Source of the DNA: Planctomycetaceae bacterium
GTDB taxonomy: Bacteria > Planctomycetota > Planctomycetia > Pirellulales > Pirellulaceae
Length of the DNA: 64,000 nucleotides
Direction: 5' to 3'
Assembly (NCBI GenBank): GCA_005778405.1
Contig: SXOA01000180.1
Span: 87,886-151,885, forward strand
Position numbers and translations under genes: made by a program. The notes beneath the pieces were generated by a model, which saw only the letters and a list, made by a program, of their open reading frames with translations, had not been told where the DNA came from and did no database searches. This document shows positions 45,087-54,373 of this stretch, one piece after another. The first letter of the stretch is position 1, and each line of letters begins with the position of its first letter.

Positions 45087-45944
45087 TCACCGCTGCTTGG
45101 CGATCCCCAGTAGTGCCAGGCTATCCCGCTCAATCAACCGCTCCACAGCCTCCATGTTCAGTCGCGGCAGGTTGGTTCCTTCGACCATTTTGTTAAGGCT
45201 CCGCAGCCCGTCGAGCGTGGCTTGAACATTGGTAAAGGGATAATCGGTGCCGAAGAGCAGCTTGTCCCACACGCCGTATTCCTGCACCAGCATCAGGCTG
45301 TGATAGAACTGGAATGGCCGGTAATGCAGCGCGCTGATGTCCGCGTAGAGATTGGGGTGCTTGCGAATCGTGGCGATGCATTCCCCTTCGTACGGATGGC
45401 CGAGGTGGGCCAGGATCATCTTCACCTCGGGGAACCGCGTGGCGACTACGTCGAGATGCCGCGGCAGAGTACATTCCAGCGGAGCTTGCGCGATGAAGGT
45501 GGTGCCGGTGTGCAACAAGACTGGCAGCCGATGATCGGTCGCATATTGCCAGAGCGGATCGATCCGCGCGTCATCGGGCCGGTAACCGCCGTACATGGGC
45601 ATCAGCTTAATGCCGGCGAGGCCGAGGTCCTGATGACCAACGCGCAGCTCGCGCTCCCAGCCGTCAACAACGGGATCGACGGAGAGAAAACCAATGAGCT
45701 TGTCGGGATGAGCGGCGACGTATTTCGCCACGTAAGCGTCGTCCACCCAGAGCCCACTGAGCCGGGCTTTGCCGCCGAAGACAATCGTCGTCACATCGGG
45801 AACCGAGAGCCGCTCGTAGTCTTCCCAGCGGACAGTCAGATCCAACTCGACTCCCGCCTTGGCCCGCCTGGCTTGCCGGCGGAAGTCGTCATTGAAGTCT
45901 TCCGGGAAGCGCCAGGTGTGGCTGTGGACATCGACGATGGGCAC
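45087..45944 (-). CDS. Amidohydrolase-family TIM-barrel protein
   Basis: A 285-residue protein of the amidohydrolase 2 (ACMSD/resorcylate decarboxylase-like) group. Metal ligands are suggested by VDVHSHTW (His7, His9), LLHTGTTF, ILAHLGHPYEGE and FGTDYPF. The start is a GTG at 45944, and its G is the last base of the TAG stop of the upstream propeller gene. This 1-nt overlap suggests coupled translation. The substrate is unknown. The longer frame that runs into the propeller gene is a shadow. Confidence 0.88.
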   Translation of the reverse strand: MPIVDVHSHTWRFPEDFNDDFRRQARRAKAGVELDLTVRWEDYERLSVPDVTTIVFGGKARLSGLWVDDAYVAKYVAAHPDKLIGFLSVDPVVDGWERELRVGHQDLGLAGIKLMPMYGGYRPDDARIDPLWQYATDHRLPVLLHTGTTFIAQAPLECTLPRHLDVVATRFPEVKMILAHLGHPYEGECIATIRKHPNLYADISALHYRPFQFYHSLMLVQEYGVWDKLLFGTDYPFTNVQATLDGLRSLNKMVEGTNLPRLNMEAVERLIERDSLALLGIAKQR

Positions 45945-47539
45945 TATTTCTTCTCTCCGAACGGATCGGCTGCTTCTGGGGGCGGAGGAGTCCCCTCCGC
46001 CGGAGGCGCTCCTGCCGCGGGCTTCGCGGCACCGGCTGGGGGCATGGCAAAGGGATCCCCTTCCGCGGGCTTGGTATCTTCGACCGGTGGCTTGGGCTTG
46101 GCGGTTTCCTCTTTCGTTTCGGCGGCCTTCTCCGTCTTCTTCTTGCGTGGCGTCGAGGTATCCTGCATCAGGCGGATTTCCGGCCATTTGCGGTCGATTT
46201 CGCGGAAGCACTGCAACAGGCCCGAGGGAGTGCCGACCACGATGCGGTCGGTTTCAGTATTCACCATCCGCACTTCCAATTCCGGCGCCGAAATGCTGGC
46301 CACGCGGCTACCGGAGCGAGAATCGAGGACCACCAGGCTGGCGGTAATATCGGTGCAGTAGAGCCGATCGTCGGTGGCGGCAATGAAACCGCGAATGCCG
46401 GAGGTGGTCCACTTCTCGGCTCCCACTTCGGCATCGATCGAATACATCGTGCCGCTGTCGGCAATGGCATAGACCGTGTCGCGGACCCCTATCGGGCCGT
46501 GTGAGATCGATTCGCCGGTGGAAAATCGCCAGTTGACGCCGCCACGCAGCTCGCGAACGGAGTAGACGTATCCATCCTGCGAGGTCGCAAACAACTTATC
46601 GGGAGCCAGGAATCCTGGTGTGGAGACGACGTTGTCCTTGGTTTCCACGCGATATTTGAGCTTCGCGTCATTCGCGTTGGCGACATAAATGTGCCCGCGG
46701 TCAGTGGCCCAAGCCACGCTGTGATTGAGAACCACCGGCTGCGTGGTGGGATGCCCCAGGGCCCGGAACGTGTTGGGGGCCCGCTTGGGATATTCCACCC
46801 AGTAAGCTTCCACCATGCCGCTCAGCAGCGGAACGAAGATGAAGTCGTCCGTAACGGCCGGCCCTTCCACCGGTGCTCCGGAAATCGACTTCTCCCAGTT
46901 CACGGTGCCGTCGCTAGCCTTCAGGACATACAACTTGGAGCCGTTGAAAACGCAGACCACTTCGTCATTCGCGCCGCAGTTGGAAGTCGGAAATCGGGGA
47001 TCCCCGACGAAGCTGGCCCATTTGGATTTGCCCGTTTCCCCGTCAATCGCATGGACCAGGCCCCGCTGTGAAGTGGCATAAATAGTGATTTCCGGAACCA
47101 CGTGCATCGCCAGTTTCGGCGACTCAGCGGGTGGTGCCGCCGGACCAGCAGCGGGCTGATTGGCCTGGGGAGCAGCGGTGGCCGCCGCCAGCGCGGACAG
47201 GGCGGCGACCTTTTTCTCCGCGGCCTGCTTCGCGCCGCTCACTCCGACCGGATCACCAAAGGCGTTGATGTCGCGCTCCGAAAAGAGGTAGCTCCGGCCG
47301 CGAAACGTGACTTCAAACTGGGTGTGCGTCTCCGTGTTGCTGAGGTGCTGGGTCAACCCCTGCATCTTTCCGCGAGAGCTGTCAAACTCCAGGTGGGTAA
47401 ACCACATCCGCGTCAACCCGGCCCGCCGCGCCCCTTCGGCCGACAACAACCCCTGGCTGCTGACCTGGGCATAGGACGCCAGCGGCGAAGCGGCAATGGC
47501 CAGCAGAACAAGGATCGAGAAAACGTGACGGCGCAACAT
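45944..47539 (-). CDS. Exported PQQ-type beta-propeller repeat protein
   Basis: A 531-residue protein with signal peptide (FSILVLLAIAASPLASYAQ). Propeller blades contain repeated signatures such as LVHAIDGETGKSKWASFVG, LYVLKASDGTVNWEKSI and GTMYSIDAEVGAEKWTT. Enzyme residues of PQQ dehydrogenases are not evident, so binding or scaffold function is more likely. A Pro/Ala/Glu-rich tail (KPKPPVEDTKPAEGDPFAMPP) ends the protein. The ATG at 47539 has GGAGGG upstream. It heads a three-gene minus-strand group with the amidohydrolase and the small membrane protein. Confidence 0.88.
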   Translation of the reverse strand: MLRRHVFSILVLLAIAASPLASYAQVSSQGLLSAEGARRAGLTRMWFTHLEFDSSRGKMQGLTQHLSNTETHTQFEVTFRGRSYLFSERDINAFGDPVGVSGAKQAAEKKVAALSALAAATAAPQANQPAAGPAAPPAESPKLAMHVVPEITIYATSQRGLVHAIDGETGKSKWASFVGDPRFPTSNCGANDEVVCVFNGSKLYVLKASDGTVNWEKSISGAPVEGPAVTDDFIFVPLLSGMVEAYWVEYPKRAPNTFRALGHPTTQPVVLNHSVAWATDRGHIYVANANDAKLKYRVETKDNVVSTPGFLAPDKLFATSQDGYVYSVRELRGGVNWRFSTGESISHGPIGVRDTVYAIADSGTMYSIDAEVGAEKWTTSGIRGFIAATDDRLYCTDITASLVVLDSRSGSRVASISAPELEVRMVNTETDRIVVGTPSGLLQCFREIDRKWPEIRLMQDTSTPRKKKTEKAAETKEETAKPKPPVEDTKPAEGDPFAMPPAGAAKPAAGAPPAEGTPPPPEAADPFGEKK

Positions 47540-47588
47540 GGCAAAGCCCTCCGGCGGAGCGGACAAAGTCTTGGTGAACCCTCAACTT

Positions 47589-47624
47589 CCCCCTCTCCCT
47601 CTGGGAGTGGGCCGGGGTGAGGGT
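47589..47624. repeat. CCCTCTCCC/GGTGAGGG repeat arm
   Basis: The 36-bp segment begins CCCCTCTCCCTCTGGGAGTG and ends CCGGGGTGAGGGT. It matches arms at 24164-24199, 24253-24285 (inverted) and 31873-31907. It lies 50 bp upstream of the propeller gene start. Confidence 0.75.
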
Positions 47625-47697
47625 CCTGTCATAATCTCTTCAGTCTAATTCCTCTGTCACGAAAAAGGATACCTGCGTTCTGGAAAACATGGAGATC

Positions 47698-47724
47698 CAC
47701 TAACCCAAAGCGCAAGCGAGGGAG
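47698..47724. repeat. GCGCAAGCGAGGG motif
   Basis: The 27-bp segment begins CACTAACCCAAAGCGCAAGC and ends GAGGGAG. From general knowledge it resembles a frequent intergenic motif in planctomycete genomes; only this copy is seen in the window. Confidence 0.35.
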
Positions 47725-48142
47725 CTCTTAGTCCCCCTCTCGCGTCCCAAAGGCTCTAGAAGCGATCCGCGATTGCGAACCCCCCAATAATACTGTTTTG
47801 ATTCATGATTCACATCCCGTTTACACGCCGCACTTATGTCGAATCCAATTGCCCCATCTCCTGATATATCCTTGATTTACGCGATTCTGAATCACCGCAA
47901 CCTTGATTCATGAGTAGCAAACAGACCTGATTCTGATTCATCCCCTCGGCCACCGGTTATAAGCCGTCTTCAAAGCACCGGTGGAGCTACGCCGATCCTC
48001 GGTTGGCTTTCGTCGCGACCCTGCGCATTGCCCGCGCTCAACTTGGTTTTTCCCCTTCGAATCCAGCCGCGAGAAATCGTCCTCGCCGCCAATAACCTCA
48101 CCTGCCTGTTTGTTGGCGGGCAAAAGGCAATCGCGTCCCGCC

Positions 48143-48164
48143 TGGTACAGGGACAATTGTACCA
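48143..48164. repeat. Short hairpin TGGTACA/TGTACCA
   Basis: A perfect 7-bp stem with an 8-nt loop in the gene-free strip. Role unknown. Confidence 0.4.
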
Positions 48165-48187
48165 TACCCGTCTCCCAATTCATGTAC

Positions 48188-48320
48188 CCGCAAGAAAAGT
48201 AGGCCGCGAGTCCTTTCGCGAGCCAGCAGAGTTGAGGCCGAACTGGCAATCGGCTCTCTCACCGCATCAACGTCCCCGCCGATGGCTCGCCACGGGAGTG
48301 GCGGCCTACTTTTCTTGCGG
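48188..48320. repeat. 133-bp element with perfect 20-bp terminal inverted repeats
   Basis: CCGCAAGAAAAGTAGGCCGC at 48188-48207 and its exact reverse complement at 48301-48320 flank 93 bp with no ORF. The right terminus includes the stop codon and last four codons of the TPR protein gene. It is either a MITE-like insertion or a duplicated gene end. Confidence 0.8.
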
Positions 48321-49676
48321 CTTGATGAGTTTTTGAAATTCGGGCAGGTCGCGGAGCGGGGTGAGGTCGGGGTCTTTCTGCATGTGGGCGAAATCCTTGT
48401 AGCCAGCCCTGATCGCCTCGCGGAGCGTGGCCAGGGCGTCGGCGATGTGCTTTTGCCGCGCGGCGGACTGTTCGGCGGTGAGCTCATCCTTCTCGGCCTT
48501 GATTCCGGTCGCACACAGACAGTAAACGCACGCAGCGTTGTAGAGTTGTCCCGAAGTGGCGGTGCCTAGTTCTCGCAGCTTCGCAACGGCCTGAATCGCA
48601 TCGCTGAAGCGATTCTCGTGAACGACTTCTTGCCCTCGGAGGTCCAGCAACACAGGCAGCAGCTCCGCCGGTTGCTCAAGGAGCGTCTTCCAATCGCCGA
48701 GCGCCGTCGGCGCGTGCTTGCATTGCTGAATCGACCGCTCCACGACCTCAATCCACTTCTCGTTCGCCGTTGCGAGCCTCTTCTGCTCCTTCAGCGACTG
48801 CAGCACCGCTAGCCCGCGGCCGTACGACTCGATCGCCTGCTCGTACTGCTTCTGGTTCTGCTGGACATTGGCAATCCTGTGGTGGCTGGAGTAAAGACCA
48901 AACTGGGCCTGGGCATCGCTCGGATCGGCCGCCGCCAACGTCTGACGGATCTCCAGTCTCTTCTGATAAGACCCTAGCGCCTCGGTCACCTGCCCGGACT
49001 GAAGCTGCGCGTCGCCGAGCTTCTCGTACGTGTTGGACAGGTCGCGCTGGTCCTCCACGTTACCGGGATCGAGACTTGCTACTGCAATGCGGATTTGTCT
49101 CGTTCTCTCGAAGAAGCCGCGTGCTTCCTCCAAATTACCGCGCTGCAGTGATAGCGCACCGAGTTTACTCAGCGTGCTTGACAGGTTTCGCTGGGCACGT
49201 GCGTCACTCGGATCGGCCGCCGCCAACTTCTGAGCGATCTCCAGCGCCCGCTCATAAGACCTCATCGCCTCATTCAACCGATCGGACTTACGCTGCACGT
49301 CGCCGAGATGGCTATACGTGATAGAGAGTTCGAGTTGTGCGAGCGAATCTTTGGGATCTTGCTCGGCCAACCGGTTCTTAATCGACAACATCCGGTTGTA
49401 CTGTTCGTACGCCTCTGTCAGCTTGCCGCTTTTTTCAAAGGCAATTGCGACCCGTTCAATGGCCGTCGACAGCGAGCGCTGGGCGACCGTGTTGCTCGGA
49501 TCGATGTCCGCCAGTTTCTGATCGATCTCGAGCGCCCGCTCATAATGCCCCAGCGCCTCGGTCACCTGCTCGGACTCAAGCAACACGTCGCCGAGCTTGA
49601 CGTAATCGGTGGCCAGATCTGCCTGGGCCGCGGCATTGTTTGGATCAGACACCGCCAACTTCTGGGCGATCTCCAT
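48306..49676 (-). pseudogene. C-terminal TPR portion of the kinase gene, cut off by an in-frame TAA
   Basis: An open frame of about 456 residues that continues the upstream kinase-TPR protein in the same frame. The TAA at 49686-49688 is followed by CAA AAG GCA ATG, so the text reads ...EAMDS-stop-QKAMEIAQKLA. Elsewhere in the array this position reads SYQKA or SYQKK, so the stop replaces a Tyr codon. It contains about seven further TPR units, then a unique end (LYNAACVYCLCATG, DFAHMQKDPDLTPLRDLP) that is typical of the C-terminus of such kinases. It has no ribosome site of its own at 49676. Either the gene is broken, the base is a sequencing error, or the stop is read through. Confidence 0.75.
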
Positions 49677-50980
49677 TGCCTTTTGTTATGAGTCCATCGC
49701 CTCGGTCACCTTCCCGAACTGAAGCTGCACGTTGCCGAGCCTCGAGTACGAGACCGCCAGGTCGCGCTGGGCCCGGGCGTCGCTCGGATCGGCCGCCGCC
49801 AACTTCTGACTGATCGCCATTTTCTTCTGATAAGATCCCAGCGCCTCGGTCACCTGCCCGAACCGAAGCTGCACGTCGCCGAGGCCGACATGCAATGCAC
49901 CCAAGTGACTCTGAACCCGGGTGCTGGTCGGCTGGGCCGCCGCCAACTTCTGGGTGATCTCCAGCCCTTGCTGATAAGACCTCAGCGACTTGCTCACCTG
50001 CCCAAACCCACTTTGCATATCGCCGAGATGGCTATACGTGATAGAGAGTTCGAGTTGCGCGAGCGAATCTTTGGGATCTTGCTCGGCCAACCGCTTCGTA
50101 ATAGACAGCATCCGGTTGTACTGTTCGTACGCCTTTGTCAGTTCGCCGAGATCCGCATAGATGTTCCCGACTTTTTCCATCGACGTGGACAGGTCGCGCT
50201 GGGCCTGGGCGTTGCTCGGATCGGCTGCCGCCAACTTCTGATCGATCTCCAGTGCCTTCTGATAAGACCTCAGCGCCTCACTCACCTGCCCAGACTGATA
50301 CTGCACTTTGCCGAACTCCGCGTACGAGGTGGACAGGTGGCGCTGGGCCTCGTCGTTGTTCGGATCGGCTGCCGCCAACTTCTGATCGATCTCCAGTGCC
50401 TTCTGATAAGACCTCAGCGCCTCACTCACCTGCCCGGACTGATGCTGCATGTCGCCGAGGATGCCGTACGAGACGGACAGGTCGCGCTGGGCCTGGGCGT
50501 TGCTCGGATCGGCTGCCGCAAGCTTCCGTTTGATCTCAAACGCCTTTTGATACGACCCCAGCGCCTCGGTCACTTGCCCGGACCCAAGCTGCACGTCGCC
50601 GAGCCTGTGGTACGAGACGGACAGGTCGCGCTGGAACTTCGCATTGTGTGGATCGAGTTGCACCGACCGTACGTCGATTTGTCTCTTTCGCTCAAAGTAA
50701 TCTCGTGCGTCCTCCAACTTCCCAAGCCGCAGTGAGACCTCAGCGAGTTTTTCCAGCGAAATGGACAAGTCATTCTGGGCCCGGGCGTCGCTCGGATCGG
50801 CCGCCGCCAACTTCTGACTGATCGCCATTGTCTCCTGATAAGATCCCAGCGCCTCGGTCACCTGCCCGGACTGAAGCTGCACGTCGCCGAGCCTCCCGTA
50901 CGTGCCGGACAGATCGCGTTGGGCCCGGGCGTCGTTCGGAGCGGCCGCCGCCAACATCTGGGCGATGTCAAACGCCTGTT
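48950..50980. repeat. Tandem TPR-coding DNA repeats of about 150 bp
   Basis: More than a dozen units of about 45-50 codons recur with high DNA similarity, for instance the blocks at about 50230-50370 and 50375-50515, which share long identical words. The shared protein text is GQVTEALGSYQKALEI and KLAAADPSNAQAQRDLS. Confidence 0.8.
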
Positions 50981-52931
50981 GGTAGACCCTTCGTGCGGCG
51001 GCGAGCGGTCCATCGGATTCATTGCCGGAAGACCCCTCACTCCCGGCGCGCTGGGACTCAGAAGCCCCAGCCCCTTCCCGGCGCGCCGGGACACCGGGGC
51101 GAGGAGAGGAGGAGCCGATTCGCAGAAACACGTCGCCGAGGTCAGTGAGGGCAATATGCGTGGTCCGGTCGATCGCGGAGCGGGAGGCGAATTGGTCGGA
51201 GACTTTCTGGAGCCGGGCCAGCGCGGTCTGGAGCAGCGCGCGTCGCAGGTCGCCCGAACCGGGAACGTTTGCGAGTTTGCGTTGGATATCAAAGATGACG
51301 CTCTCAAGAGACTTAAGGGCAAGCTGGGTCTGTTCGCGGGCAACCGTGGCGTTCTGTTCGGCCTTCGTGGCATTCGCTTGGGCCTGCCGGGCGTTCTCCT
51401 TGGCGAGCGACGTGGCGGACCGCTCGCGCTGGTTCGCCTGCTCCAGTTCTGTGTTCTTCCGATCCAGTTCCGTGTTCTTCGCCGCGAGCGAGCGGTTCGA
51501 TTGGCCGACCACTGCGGCGATTGTTGCGAGGCTCACGAGCGAGACGAGCACGGTCGCGGCCGTGCCGACGACGAGTGTCGGATGGTGCTTCACCCACCGC
51601 TGCGCCCGCACTGTCAAGGGTTCCGCGAGGCATGATACGGGTTCATCGGCCAGCCAGTGTTCGATGTCGTTGGCCAACATCTTAGGCGACAGGTAGCGCT
51701 CCGTCGGTTTCAGTGACATTGCCTTCAGACAAATGGCTTGGAGCGGGGCGGGGACTTGGGGCTTCACCTCTCGCGGCGGGGGAAATTCTCCTTGTTGGAC
51801 TTGCCGCAGGATTTCTCCGTGGTCCTTGCCCGAGAAGGGGGGCTGGCCGATCAGCAAGCAATACAGCGTGGCCCCCAGGCTGTAAACATCGCTGGCCGGC
51901 CCCAAGTCGTTGATCCGGCCGGCGGCTTGTTCGGGACTCATGTAGGCGGGGGTCCCGAGTGCCTTTCCCATGAGCGTGGGATCGACGCTGTCCCCCGACG
52001 AGGGCTGCAAGGTGGTCTCGCCCGTCTCCGTGGCGCGCTCGCCCCGACCCACCGATTTGGCCAGTCCCCAGTCCACAACCAGCGTTTCACCGTACTTGCC
52101 CAGCATGACGTTGCCCGGCTTCAGATCGCGGTGCAGCACGCCGCGGCTGTGGGCGTATTCGATGGCCTCGCAGACGTCGATGAACCGGCCCAGGAGTTTT
52201 CGCAGTTCCAGCGTCCGCTCGCCCGGATCGCGGCCCGAAACGTCGGCCTTGTGAAAGCGGGCGATGGCCTCCGCCAGACTGTCCCCACGAATGAAGCGCA
52301 TGGCATAGAACGGCCTGCCGTCCGCGTACTGTCCCAATCCGTACACCGGCACGATGCCCGGATGCTCCAGTCCACCGGTGATCTCCGCTTCCAGCACGAA
52401 CCGCGAGCGACTGTCCGCCTGGTCGGCGAACCGAGACTGAATCTCCTTGAGCGCCACTTCCCGGTGCAGTTCCATATCCTGCGCCACGAAGACTTCGCCC
52501 AGTCCCCCTTTGGCATGGGGGCGTAAAACGCGAAACCGTTGACCAGTCCCGCCCCAATCGCATGTCGTTGCGATGTTGGCGGCATTCAGGTCCGCCGGTG
52601 CGTTCTGCGCGATGGCGGCCAGGCTGGCTTCCAATTGTGGATCACCGAGATTCCGCAGTTCCTCTTGCAACGAACCAACCGAACTGACAACGGCCAGACT
52701 TTGCTCCGGATTGTTGCCGTGTTGCTTGACATGCTGTTCTGTCAGCGCCCGCAGCAATTCGTTCTGCAGGTGCGTGAGCTTTCCCCGCTCGCACAGAATC
52801 TCCCCCAGCGGCCGCTGCTTGTCCACAACCCACGCCGCGAAGGCCGCGAGTAGCGTCTCGCGGTCAATGAAATTGTTCTGCAGGGCCAGGATGCCAAACA
52901 GCAGATTGCGGTCGGTGTTTTGAGCAGGCAT
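49686..52931 (-). CDS. Membrane Ser/Thr protein kinase with TPR array (ends at in-frame stop)
   Basis: A 1081-residue protein. The kinase domain spans about residues 133-427: Gly loop HAKGGLGEVF, Lys162 in VALKEI, HRDLKPGN (267-274), DWG (287-289) in place of DFG, and AYMSPEQA. One membrane helix (about 453-475) and a coiled coil (KNTELDRKNTELEQANQ) follow, then TPR units. Such proteins sense extracytoplasmic partners through the repeats and phosphorylate cytoplasmic targets. The ATG at 52931 is preferred to the longer frame. Residues 607-637 are a Pro/Arg/Gly-rich insert encoded by palindromic DNA. The TPR domain stops at an in-frame TAA, and the same frame continues to 48306. Confidence 0.9.
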   Translation of the reverse strand: MPAQNTDRNLLFGILALQNNFIDRETLLAAFAAWVVDKQRPLGEILCERGKLTHLQNELLRALTEQHVKQHGNNPEQSLAVVSSVGSLQEELRNLGDPQLEASLAAIAQNAPADLNAANIATTCDWGGTGQRFRVLRPHAKGGLGEVFVAQDMELHREVALKEIQSRFADQADSRSRFVLEAEITGGLEHPGIVPVYGLGQYADGRPFYAMRFIRGDSLAEAIARFHKADVSGRDPGERTLELRKLLGRFIDVCEAIEYAHSRGVLHRDLKPGNVMLGKYGETLVVDWGLAKSVGRGERATETGETTLQPSSGDSVDPTLMGKALGTPAYMSPEQAAGRINDLGPASDVYSLGATLYCLLIGQPPFSGKDHGEILRQVQQGEFPPPREVKPQVPAPLQAICLKAMSLKPTERYLSPKMLANDIEHWLADEPVSCLAEPLTVRAQRWVKHHPTLVVGTAATVLVSLVSLATIAAVVGQSNRSLAAKNTELDRKNTELEQANQRERSATSLAKENARQAQANATKAEQNATVAREQTQLALKSLESVIFDIQRKLANVPGSGDLRRALLQTALARLQKVSDQFASRSAIDRTTHIALTDLGDVFLRIGSSSPRPGVPARREGAGASESQRAGSEGSSGNESDGPLAAARRVYQQAFDIAQMLAAAAPNDARAQRDLSGTYGRLGDVQLQSGQVTEALGSYQETMAISQKLAAADPSDARAQNDLSISLEKLAEVSLRLGKLEDARDYFERKRQIDVRSVQLDPHNAKFQRDLSVSYHRLGDVQLGSGQVTEALGSYQKAFEIKRKLAAADPSNAQAQRDLSVSYGILGDMQHQSGQVSEALRSYQKALEIDQKLAAADPNNDEAQRHLSTSYAEFGKVQYQSGQVSEALRSYQKALEIDQKLAAADPSNAQAQRDLSTSMEKVGNIYADLGELTKAYEQYNRMLSITKRLAEQDPKDSLAQLELSITYSHLGDMQSGFGQVSKSLRSYQQGLEITQKLAAAQPTSTRVQSHLGALHVGLGDVQLRFGQVTEALGSYQKKMAISQKLAAADPSDARAQRDLAVSYSRLGNVQLQFGKVTEAMDS
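51023..51112. repeat. Palindromic insert in the kinase linker
   Basis: Two near-identical palindromes, CCCGGCGCGCTGGG (51042-51055) and CCCGGCGCGCCGGG (51077-51090), sit in a GC-rich stretch read in frame as GVPARREGAGASESQRAGSE. Neighbouring TPR and linker sequence has no such composition. Confidence 0.65.
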
Positions 52932-53031
52932 GGGGGAGTCCCGTCTTGTGCCAGAATAGTTCACGAGGCGACTTGTATTATCATGGACCCCGACCGAGCG
53001 ATGCAACAAAGTTCTTGGCAACGCGGGCAGA

Positions 53032-53057
53032 AGCCGGCACGCGGGCCGCGTGCGGCT
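53032..53057. repeat. Hairpin overlapping the stop codon of the DUF4432 gene
   Basis: AGCCGGCACGCGG-G-CCGCGTGCGGCT, a 12-bp stem with one bulged G. The last two bases are part of the TAG stop of the minus-strand gene. It resembles the second hairpin between nuoG and nuoH (GCCGGCACAC..GTGTGTCGGC). Confidence 0.7.
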
Positions 53058-54219
53058 ACGGGGCGCACCAGCCGGGCTGCGGCTCGGTGAAGATCTTGGG
53101 TTCTTTGCCGGCTTGGATTTTAGAAACGGCCGTTTCGGCGGCTTTGACTTCGGCGTCCGTGGTGTGGATTTCCAGCGTGACGTCGAAATTCTGCTTGCCG
53201 CCGGGGGCCAGCTTGACGACGCGGCCTTGCTCTCCTTCGTAGCTCCGCGGGTTGGGGAAGTTGGTCCCCGGTTCGATGCCGGTCACGTAGCCGTCCGCTT
53301 CGGCGGTGGTGTTTTTCCAGAGACTGAACCAGGGAAGCTGCTGCTTGCTATAGACGAGGCTGACGCCACGGGTGCCGTGGGCGTTTTTGAGGAGGGTGCG
53401 GGTCTGGCCGGCGGCATCGGCGTTGAGCTCCAGGAAGTAGACCATCTCTTCCCACGCCGGTTCCGGGGCGGCGTAGCTGTCCCAAGTTTTCACGCCGCTG
53501 GCCGCGCGGGCGTTGCGGGGAACGACCGTCTTGGCCGGCACGACCACCCGCGAGCCGGCGTCGAGCAGCGGCAGGCCAAAGTTGACGTGGTAGAGCATCT
53601 GGATTTCCTGCGGGCTGGCCGAGAAGTTCAGAATCTCGTCGTGGACGGTGAAGGAGGTGGAGTTGAACTTCGTGGTGATGGTGGAGGTCATCCGGAGCTT
53701 TGTGAAATGGAAGCGGGTCTCCTCGACGATCCCCTTGAGCGAGATTTCCTGCTTGTCGCTATCGACGGTCAGCTCCACCGCATGGGCCGGCCGGTTGGCG
53801 ATGCGGCCATGCACGGGATACTTCAGCCGGCCGGTTTCCTTGTCGAATTCCGGGGCTCCGTTGCTCACCAGCCCGCAGCGGCAGAACAGTTCATCAAAAC
53901 CATCGAGCCAACCCAAGCCGCTCGGCTCACCGAGGTCCACGAATTTCGGATGGACCGGCCCCCGAACCGGCGACTGCCAGCCGATGGATTCGCCCCCGAC
54001 TGTCGCTTTCCAGATTCCCATGCCGCGAGTCGGCAGAACTTCCAGGAACATCTTGCCGTTGTGGATTCCGACCTTCTGCACCCCTTCCGACAGGCCGTCA
54101 CGGAGCGTGACTTTCTCCACGGACCATTTTCCCTCTCCTCCGAGATCCTTCGAGGTGATGAGCTTGTCGACAATCAGGCCGTCGTTGTTTTCAAACAGTT
54201 TCCAGGTCTTGGCAGGCAT
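53056..54219 (-). CDS. DUF4432-family protein (aldose-epimerase-like fold)
   Basis: A 387-residue protein of DUF4432, related to galactose mutarotase and thus probably a carbohydrate-binding or isomerising beta-sandwich. Signatures are FLEVLPTRGMGIWKATVGG, PSGLGWLDGFDELFCRCGL, YPVHGRIANRPAH and MLYHVNFGLPLLDAGS, with FSLWKNTTAEADGYVTGIEPGTNFPN near the end. Its last codons run into a palindromic repeat that includes the stop codon. No signal peptide. It is divergent from the FkbM gene. Confidence 0.9.
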   Translation of the reverse strand: MPAKTWKLFENNDGLIVDKLITSKDLGGEGKWSVEKVTLRDGLSEGVQKVGIHNGKMFLEVLPTRGMGIWKATVGGESIGWQSPVRGPVHPKFVDLGEPSGLGWLDGFDELFCRCGLVSNGAPEFDKETGRLKYPVHGRIANRPAHAVELTVDSDKQEISLKGIVEETRFHFTKLRMTSTITTKFNSTSFTVHDEILNFSASPQEIQMLYHVNFGLPLLDAGSRVVVPAKTVVPRNARAASGVKTWDSYAAPEPAWEEMVYFLELNADAAGQTRTLLKNAHGTRGVSLVYSKQQLPWFSLWKNTTAEADGYVTGIEPGTNFPNPRSYEGEQGRVVKLAPGGKQNFDVTLEIHTTDAEVKAAETAVSKIQAGKEPKIFTEPQPGWCAP

Positions 54220-54373
54220 AGGAGAGGTTCCAGGTTGGCGAGGGAGACAGGGTGATCGCAGCCCCTAATCTACGGCTGGAGGACATGGATTTCCAGCGTC
54301 CCAAATCGCTCTTGCCCCTTGGGAGCAGCCCGGCTAACCTCCACGCTCATTCACCATGCGAAGGAGCGCGCCG

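Larger units (their letters stand above)
47540..48305. other. Repeat-rich gene-free strip
   Basis: No credible gene. It holds, in order: a CCCTCTCCC/GGTGAGGG arm (47589-47624), a GCGCAAGCGAGGG motif (47698-47724), an AT-richer cluster of TGATTCA/TGAATC words (about 47792-47945), a TGGTACA(N8)TGTACCA hairpin (48143-48164), and a 133-bp inverted-repeat element (48188-48320) that runs into the next gene. Confidence 0.65.

Noticed and set aside
47938..48249. 103-codon minus-strand ORF in the repeat-rich strip
   Set aside because: Much of it is the translation of a hairpin and of the 20-bp inverted-repeat arm; no ribosome site or domain.
48950..50980. CRISPR-like periodicity
   Set aside because: The repeats are 150 bp, coding and give TPR motifs; there are no short identical repeats with unique spacers, and no cas genes.
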